From: Actinomadura nitritigenes
GTDB taxonomy: Bacteria > Actinomycetota > Actinomycetes > Streptosporangiales > Streptosporangiaceae
Direction: 5' to 3'
Length of the DNA: 64,000 bases
Assembly (NCBI RefSeq): GCF_017573545.1
Contig: NZ_JAGEOK010000032.1
Span: 1 to 64,000 of the forward strand
The position numbers and the translations under genes are program-made. Of this stretch, positions 59,149 through 64,000 are shown one piece after another (the stretch's first letter is position 1; every line of letters starts with the position of its first letter). The notes beneath the pieces were generated by a model. That model had not been told where the DNA came from, did no database searches, and saw only the letters and a program-made list of their open reading frames with translations.

Positions 59149-60423
59149 TCAGCAGTTGCTCTGGACGGGCTTGCCGGCGAACCGGTCGCCGAGGAAGTTC
59201 GTCACGTCCCCGGCGGCGCCCCAGTCGGTCGACAGGTGCTCGGTCGGGTAGGTGTTCTTCCAGGTCGTGTTGATTCCGGCCTTGCAGTAGGCCGCGCGGG
59301 TACCGTCCTCGGTCTCGTGGGGGATGATCTCCTCCAGCCAGCCGCGGTACTGGAACACCGGGAAGCCGATCTTGTACGTGGCGCCCGAGGACGGGGTGCC
59401 GACGCCGGCGCCGAGCTTCTGCCGGTCGACGATGTCGCCCCACGTGGTGCCGTCCGGGCCCTTCAGCCCGTAGATCTGGTCGAGGGACAGGCCCTGCTTG
59501 CTGAAGTTCTCGACCTTCGCGCCGAGGAACACCGCGAGCGTCCCGTACAGGCAGTTGGACTTCACGTCCTTGATCGCCTGCGCGCCCCTGTCGTTCATCA
59601 GCTCGTCGAACGGCATCTCCGGGTAGGCGGCGTGCAGGCCCACCAGCGCGTCCGCGAGGAACCCGGCGAACAGGCTGCCGTTGAGCTGCTTCGCGGTCAG
59701 CTTCAGGTCGCCGGGCACGCCGCCCGCCGCCGCGCCGACCACCTTCAGCTCCGGCGCGTAGGACGCGGCGAGCTGCGCGCCCCACAGCGCGGCGGCGCCG
59801 CCCTCGGAGTAGCCGGAGATGCCGACCTCGCCGTCCGCCGTCAGCGTCCCGCCGGGGATCTGCCGGGACGTGCGGACGATGTCGAGCAGCGCGTGCCCCG
59901 CGTTCGCGCCGATCATGTAGGTGTGCACCTGGCCGTCGAGGTAGCCGACGCCGTCGGTGGCGGCGACCGCGTACCCGGCCTTGAGCATCAGCTGCAGGTT
60001 GCCGCCCTCGTACATGTCGACGTACTCGCCGGCGAGCTGCTTGGAGAACGCGCACTGCGGGCCGGAGCCGAGCGTCCCGGGGTTGAAGGCGACCGTGGGG
60101 CGCGACCCCCCGCCCTTCCACTCGGCGTCCGGCACCGCGACGGTCCCGGACACGGCGATCTTCTGCCCCTTGGCGTCGGTCGAGACGTACCTGACCTTCC
60201 AGGCGTGCATCGGCACGTCGCCGGGGATGTTGGTGAGCTTCGCCGGACGGCAGGCGAGCAGGTCGCCCGGGTTCCCGGTCACCGCCGAGGACGCGCCGTA
60301 GATCTGCGCGTCCGTGGCGTCGCAGCCCGGCGGCGCGGCCATGGCCTGCGGCGCGGTCGGCACCGCGGGCACGGCCAGGGCGGCCCCCAGCGCCGCGGTG
60401 GTGAACAGGGTCCGAAGTCGCAT
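59149..60423 (-). CDS. Secreted lipase (LIP family)
   Basis: The 424-residue protein starts with a signal peptide (MRLRTLFTTAALGAALAVPA, cleaved after AMA at about 29) and has the nucleophile elbow GISGYSEGGAAA near residue 205. The fold matches the secretory lipase family. It would release fatty acids outside the cell. ATG 60423 has AGGAGCGAGGA upstream. It precedes the desaturase and FAAL genes in the same direction, 97 bp away, and diverges from a MarR gene. Confidence 0.85.
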   Translation of the reverse strand: MRLRTLFTTAALGAALAVPAVPTAPQAMAAPPGCDATDAQIYGASSAVTGNPGDLLACRPAKLTNIPGDVPMHAWKVRYVSTDAKGQKIAVSGTVAVPDAEWKGGGSRPTVAFNPGTLGSGPQCAFSKQLAGEYVDMYEGGNLQLMLKAGYAVAATDGVGYLDGQVHTYMIGANAGHALLDIVRTSRQIPGGTLTADGEVGISGYSEGGAAALWGAQLAASYAPELKVVGAAAGGVPGDLKLTAKQLNGSLFAGFLADALVGLHAAYPEMPFDELMNDRGAQAIKDVKSNCLYGTLAVFLGAKVENFSKQGLSLDQIYGLKGPDGTTWGDIVDRQKLGAGVGTPSSGATYKIGFPVFQYRGWLEEIIPHETEDGTRAAYCKAGINTTWKNTYPTEHLSTDWGAAGDVTNFLGDRFAGKPVQSNC

Positions 60424-60597
60424 TCCTCGCTCCTGGGATGGGTCCGGAAAGTGAATGCTGATGACTGTCCCCCAGGGGCGGCGCGCCGCGGAATGAAGAT
60501 GCGTCACAGGGTCGGGCGCCCTTATTAGCAACCAAGTCAAAAACGAGCGGGTTAGGGTGAACGCCAGTTGACGTCCGGGTACGGGGGGACAACTCCC

Positions 60598-61197
60598 ATG
60601 ACAGACCGAAGTACCGAGCCTCCTGAGCCGTCCCGCGCCGCGCTCGGGCGCACCGGTGAGGACGGGCTCGCTCAGGAGGCCGAAGAGGTCACGACGGCCG
60701 TGATGGCGGCGTCCCGGCTGCTGCTGGCGATCTCCGCGCGGGCGCTGGCGTCCATCGACGACTCGCTGACGCTGCCGCAGCTGCGCACGCTGATGGTGCT
60801 GGCCGGCCACGGGCCGGTGAAGATGGCGCTGCTGGCCGCGGCGCTCGGGGTCAACCCGTCCAACGCGATGCGGATGGTGGAGCGGCTGGAGTCGGTCGGG
60901 CTGGTCGACCGGCGGATCAACCCCCGCAACCGGCGCGAGGTGCTGCTCAGCCTGACCGGCCGCGGCCGCGACCTGGTGCGCCGGGTCGCGGCGCGGCGCG
61001 GCGCGGAGGTCGGCGCGCTCGTGTCGCGGCTCGCCGAGGAGGAGCGGGCGGCGCTGGTTTCGGCGCTGCGCTCGCTCACCGCGGTGGCCGGCGACCCGGC
61101 GGTGGACCCGTTCGAGGAGGTCCGCCGGGTCGGCGGGCTGGTCGAGGACCCGCTCGGGCTCTCCGGTCCCGGCGTGCGGCGGGCCCGGGCGCGCTGA
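60598..61197 (+). CDS. MarR-family regulator
   Basis: The 199-residue protein has a MarR winged helix (VKMALLAAALGVNPSNAMRM followed by INPRNRREVLLSLTGRGRDL). It diverges from the lipase gene across 174 bp, so it is the likely regulator of the lipase-desaturase-FAAL run. The ligand may be a fatty acid or an aromatic compound, which is not decided by sequence. It converges on narI with 25 bp between. Confidence 0.8.
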   Translation: MTDRSTEPPEPSRAALGRTGEDGLAQEAEEVTTAVMAASRLLLAISARALASIDDSLTLPQLRTLMVLAGHGPVKMALLAAALGVNPSNAMRMVERLESVGLVDRRINPRNRREVLLSLTGRGRDLVRRVAARRGAEVGALVSRLAEEERAALVSALRSLTAVAGDPAVDPFEEVRRVGGLVEDPLGLSGPGVRRARAR

Positions 61198-61222
61198 ACG
61201 GCGCCGGCAGAACGCCTCCCGC

Positions 61223-61993
61223 CTACCGCGCGGCCCGTCCCGTCCCGGCGGGCCGGGCGTCCGGGAGAGACCCCGTGGTGGGATGCGCGGTGGGGTGCGC
61301 GGCCGGGTGCCGGTATGGGACGGCCCGCGAGCGGTAGACGACGTAGGGCCGGGCCAGGTACCAGACCGGCGCGGTCAGGGCGTGGACGAGCCTGCTGAAC
61401 GGCCACAGCGCGAACAGCGCCATGCCGAGCAGCGCGTGCAGCCGGTACACCAGCGGCGCGTGCGCCATCGCGGCGACGTCCGGGTCGAGGTCGAACAGGC
61501 TGCGGAACCAGACCGAGACGCCGAGCCGGTAGTCGTAGGGGTTGGCGAGGCTGGACGCGGTGGCGGCGAGCCCGCCCAGCAGGGCCGCGGCGAGCAGCGG
61601 GTAGACGGCGCGGTCGGTGCGGTTCGTCGCGCGGCGCACCGCCGCGACGCGCAGCCGCCGGTACAGCAGGATCGCCAGGCCGGCGGCGGCGGCGAGGCCC
61701 GCGCCGCCGCCCATGACCAGCGCGACGTCGTGGTAGGAGTTCTCGCTCACGTCGAGGCGGTCCGTGACCATCTCGGGGACGAGCAGCCCGGTGACGTGCC
61801 CGCCGATCACGAACAGCAGCGCGTAGTGGAAGAGCGGCCCGCCGACGCGCAGCAGCCGCGACTCGTGGATCTGGCTGGACCGGGTGGTGAAGCCGAACCG
61901 GTCGTAGCGGTACCGCCAGGCCGAGCCCGCGACGAGGACGACGAGGACGACGTAGGGCAGCGCGCCCCACAGGGCGATGTCGAGATGGGTCAC
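61223..61993 (-). CDS. narI: Respiratory nitrate reductase gamma subunit NarI
   Basis: The 256-residue cytochrome b subunit has five hydrophobic helices. Heme ligands are in HYALLFVIGGHVTGLL and in HAPLVYRLHALLG. It passes electrons from menaquinol to NarH. The GTG start overlaps the narJ stop (GTGA), and the C-terminal tail is Pro/His-rich. It is the last gene of the leftward nar operon in this window. Confidence 0.95.
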   Translation of the reverse strand: MTHLDIALWGALPYVVLVVLVAGSAWRYRYDRFGFTTRSSQIHESRLLRVGGPLFHYALLFVIGGHVTGLLVPEMVTDRLDVSENSYHDVALVMGGGAGLAAAAGLAILLYRRLRVAAVRRATNRTDRAVYPLLAAALLGGLAATASSLANPYDYRLGVSVWFRSLFDLDPDVAAMAHAPLVYRLHALLGMALFALWPFSRLVHALTAPVWYLARPYVVYRSRAVPYRHPAAHPTAHPTTGSLPDARPAGTGRAAR

Positions 61994-62661
61994 CGGACGC
62001 CTCCTCGGGCCGGGCCGGAGCGGGTGAACGGTTCGAGTCCGACGGTCTCCACGGGCGGGCCGCCGAGCGCGAGGTCGCGGACGGCGGCGCGGTCGGCGGC
62101 CGTCGGGCCCGGCCCGGGGAGCGCGTCGCGGACGGCGAGCAGCACGTCGGTGTAGGGGCTGCCGTAGGCGTCGAGGGCGTGCCGCAGCAGGTCGAGGCCG
62201 GGCCGGTGCTCGCGGAGCAGCCGTTCGCCGGGGTCGGGGCAGCGGGCGGCGAACTCCAGCAGCACGGGCAGGAAGTCGGGCAGCCGCCCGCCTCCGGGCT
62301 CCCAGCCGTGCTCGTGCAGGACGCCCTTGAGCCGGGCGAGGGAGCCGCCGCGGCGGCGGGTGTCGCCGTCGGTGTAGTAGGTGAGGTCCAGGGTGCGGCG
62401 GCGGGTGCGGTCGAAGGTGGCGACGTAGCGCGCGGCCAGGTCCAGGGGCGCGACGCCGTCGACGTTCCGGCAGAAGCGCAGCAGGGCCTCGGCGCACCCG
62501 GCGGGTGACCCGTGGAGCACCGCGGGGTCGCTCAGGACCGTGCGGACCGCGTCCACCCGCCGCGGCCACGTCTCGGGGTCGGGGTAGGTGAGCAGCAGCG
62601 ACGCCGCCTGGTAGACGGGGGCGCTGGAGCCGGAGGCGCCGGAGACCGGTGCGCCCTTCAC
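61990..62661 (-). CDS. narJ: Nitrate reductase molybdenum cofactor assembly chaperone NarJ
   Basis: The 223-residue helical protein has the NarJ/nitrate reductase delta pattern, with DLTYYTDGDTRRRG and LPDFLPVLLEFAA. It inserts the molybdenum cofactor into NarG and is not part of the final enzyme. The GTG start at 62661 overlaps the narH stop by 4 bases. The length is normal. Confidence 0.9.
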   Translation of the reverse strand: MKGAPVSGASGSSAPVYQAASLLLTYPDPETWPRRVDAVRTVLSDPAVLHGSPAGCAEALLRFCRNVDGVAPLDLAARYVATFDRTRRRTLDLTYYTDGDTRRRGGSLARLKGVLHEHGWEPGGGRLPDFLPVLLEFAARCPDPGERLLREHRPGLDLLRHALDAYGSPYTDVLLAVRDALPGPGPTAADRAAVRDLALGGPPVETVGLEPFTRSGPARGGVR

Positions 62662-64000
62662 AGCCCGTTCTCCTCGGAGCGGCGCGGGAACAGGCCGCGC
62701 GGGCGGCCCCGCCCGTTCCAGTCGAGCAGGTTCACCCGCCCGCCGGACTCCGCCGGGACCGGCTCGCGCTGCGGCGGCATGTGGAACCGCTCCGCGTCAC
62801 CGGGGTACATGCCGGGGCCGCCCTCGCCGTCGAGGCTGCATCCGGCGCCGGAGACGTCGTCGGGAACGGTGCCGTTGTACGTCGTCGGGATGACGTACCG
62901 CTCCTCGTACTTGGCGAGGGCGAGCAGCCGGTACATCTCCTCGATCGCCCGCTCGTCGAGGCCGACGGCGCGGGCGATGGCGGGGTCGCGCTCCTCGCCG
63001 AGGTTGACGCGGCGCATGTGCGCGCGCATCGCCGCCAGGCGGCACAGCGCCGCCTCCACGGGGGCCGTGTCGCCGGCGGTGAACAGGTGCGCGAGGTACT
63101 CCAGCGGGATGCGCAGCGAGTCGATCGCGCCGAACAGGTTCGCCGGGTCCTCGCCGTCGTGGCCGCCCGCGGTGACCGCCTCGACGACGGGCGAGAGCGG
63201 CGGCACGTACCAGACCATCGGCATCGTCCGGTACTCCGGATGCAGCGGCAGCGCCACCCGGTACCGGCTGATCAGCGCGTGCACCGGGGAGCGGCGCGCG
63301 GCGGTGATCCAGTCGTGCGGGATGCCGGACTCCTCGGCGGCGCGCGCCACGTCCGGGTCGCCGGGGTCGAGGAAGCAGCCGAGCTGCGCCCCGTACAGGT
63401 CGCGCTCGTCGGGCGCCTTCGCGGCCTCCCCGACCCGGTCGGCGTCGTAGAGCATCACGCCGAGGTAGCGCAGCCGCCCCACGCACGTCTCCGAGCAGAC
63501 GGTCGGCGCGCCGGCCTCCACGCGCGGGTAGCAGAACGTGCACTTCTCGGCCTTGCCGGTCTGATGGTTGAAGTACACCTTCTTGTACGGGCAGCCGGAC
63601 ACGCACATCCGCCAGCCCCGGCACCGGTCCTGGTCGACCAGGACGATGCCGTCCTCGATCCGCTTGTACATCGCGCCGGACGGGCAGACCGCGACACACG
63701 ACGGGTTCAGGCAGTGCTCGCAGATCCGCGGCAGGTAGAACATGAACGCCTGCTCGTACTCCAGCCGCACCCGGTCGTTCATCTTCCGCAGGACGGGGTC
63801 GGCGGCGAGGGCGTCCGGGCCGCCGCCGAGGTCGTCGTCCCAGTTCGGCCCCCAGGTGACGGCGGCGGGGCGGCCGTCCACGAGCGAGCGCGGGCGGGCC
63901 GTCGGCACGTCGTCGCCGAGCGGCGCCGAGATGAGGGTCTCGTAGTCGTACGTCCAGGGCTGGTAGTAGTCGTCGAGCGACGGCATCTCCGGGTTGGCGA
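62658..64000 (-). CDS. narH: Nitrate reductase beta subunit NarH, partial (5' end beyond the window)
   Basis: The reading frame continues past the right edge: it is open through ANPEMPSLDDYYQPWTYDY, which lies inside the protein, so the N-terminus is missing. Iron-sulfur motifs CEHCLNPSCVAVCPSG, CRGWRMCVSGCPY and CTFC are present, including the Trp in place of a cysteine seen in NarH (CRGW). It carries electrons from NarI to NarG. The full gene is followed by narJ and narI; narG should lie to the right. Confidence 0.95.
   Translation of the reverse strand, partial: ANPEMPSLDDYYQPWTYDYETLISAPLGDDVPTARPRSLVDGRPAAVTWGPNWDDDLGGGPDALAADPVLRKMNDRVRLEYEQAFMFYLPRICEHCLNPSCVAVCPSGAMYKRIEDGIVLVDQDRCRGWRMCVSGCPYKKVYFNHQTGKAEKCTFCYPRVEAGAPTVCSETCVGRLRYLGVMLYDADRVGEAAKAPDERDLYGAQLGCFLDPGDPDVARAAEESGIPHDWITAARRSPVHALISRYRVALPLHPEYRTMPMVWYVPPLSPVVEAVTAGGHDGEDPANLFGAIDSLRIPLEYLAHLFTAGDTAPVEAALCRLAAMRAHMRRVNLGEERDPAIARAVGLDERAIEEMYRLLALAKYEERYVIPTTYNGTVPDDVSGAGCSLDGEGGPGMYPGDAERFHMPPQREPVPAESGGRVNLLDWNGRGRPRGLFPRRSEENGL

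Overview
The window is chromosomal DNA of a high-GC actinomycete. A mycofactocin cluster, an SCO6745-type protein, frequent GTG/TTG starts, GTGA/ATGA overlaps and GC-rich hairpin terminators point to a Thermomonosporaceae/Streptosporangiales-like organism (Actinomadura or a relative). The genus is inference; the sequence contains no marker that fixes it.

Layout. (1) 1-10231 looks like an integrated accessory element. It is visibly lower in GC at its left end (about 540-1650). It carries a Crp/Fnr regulator with a small membrane protein, a leftward series of small unknown genes ending in an APH-fold kinase, an XRE regulator with an HD-domain nucleotidase, MobC, a MOB relaxase, an unknown gene and an excisionase-like protein. 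It stops against the 3' end of a tRNA-Gly gene. No integrase is visible. (2) 10.2-25.3 kb holds two tRNAs (Gly, Pro), an orphan ABC ATPase that reads antisense through tRNA-Pro, assorted redox and regulatory genes, and a deleted DUF3237 gene. (3) 25.3-33.7 kb is a complete mycofactocin locus: mftR, mftG, mftABCDEF and a mycofactocin-type SDR. (4) 33.8-43.5 kb holds a fragment of an AfsR/LuxR ATPase, an amidase, an M20 peptidase/MFS pair with a divergent Lrp regulator, MarR, a SpoIIE-type phosphatase and an SCO6745-family gene. (5) 43.7-53 kb holds a secreted hydrolase, then a selenocysteine-containing formate dehydrogenase alpha subunit whose in-frame TGA is followed by a perfect hairpin, facing a selA-selB-selD operon. 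(6) 53.1-61.2 kb holds a MarR/EamA pair, a PucR regulator, a lipase/desaturase/fatty-acyl-AMP-ligase run and another MarR. (7) 61.2-64 kb holds narI, narJ and the 3' part of narH; narG must lie beyond the right edge.

How it works together. The formate dehydrogenase depends on the adjacent Sel enzymes to read its TGA. Its electrons could in principle feed the membrane nitrate reductase encoded at the right edge, which would give formate-nitrate respiration; no FDH beta or membrane subunit is in the window, so this link is inference. The mycofactocin genes make a peptide-derived redox cofactor, and the neighbouring SDR is of the kind that uses it. The clearest less-explained items are the integrase-less mobilizable element, the three degenerate genes, the hairpin inside the acyl-AMP ligase gene and the stand-alone FAAL/desaturase operon. 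I found no CRISPR array, no insertion sequence and no tRNA-Sec gene.
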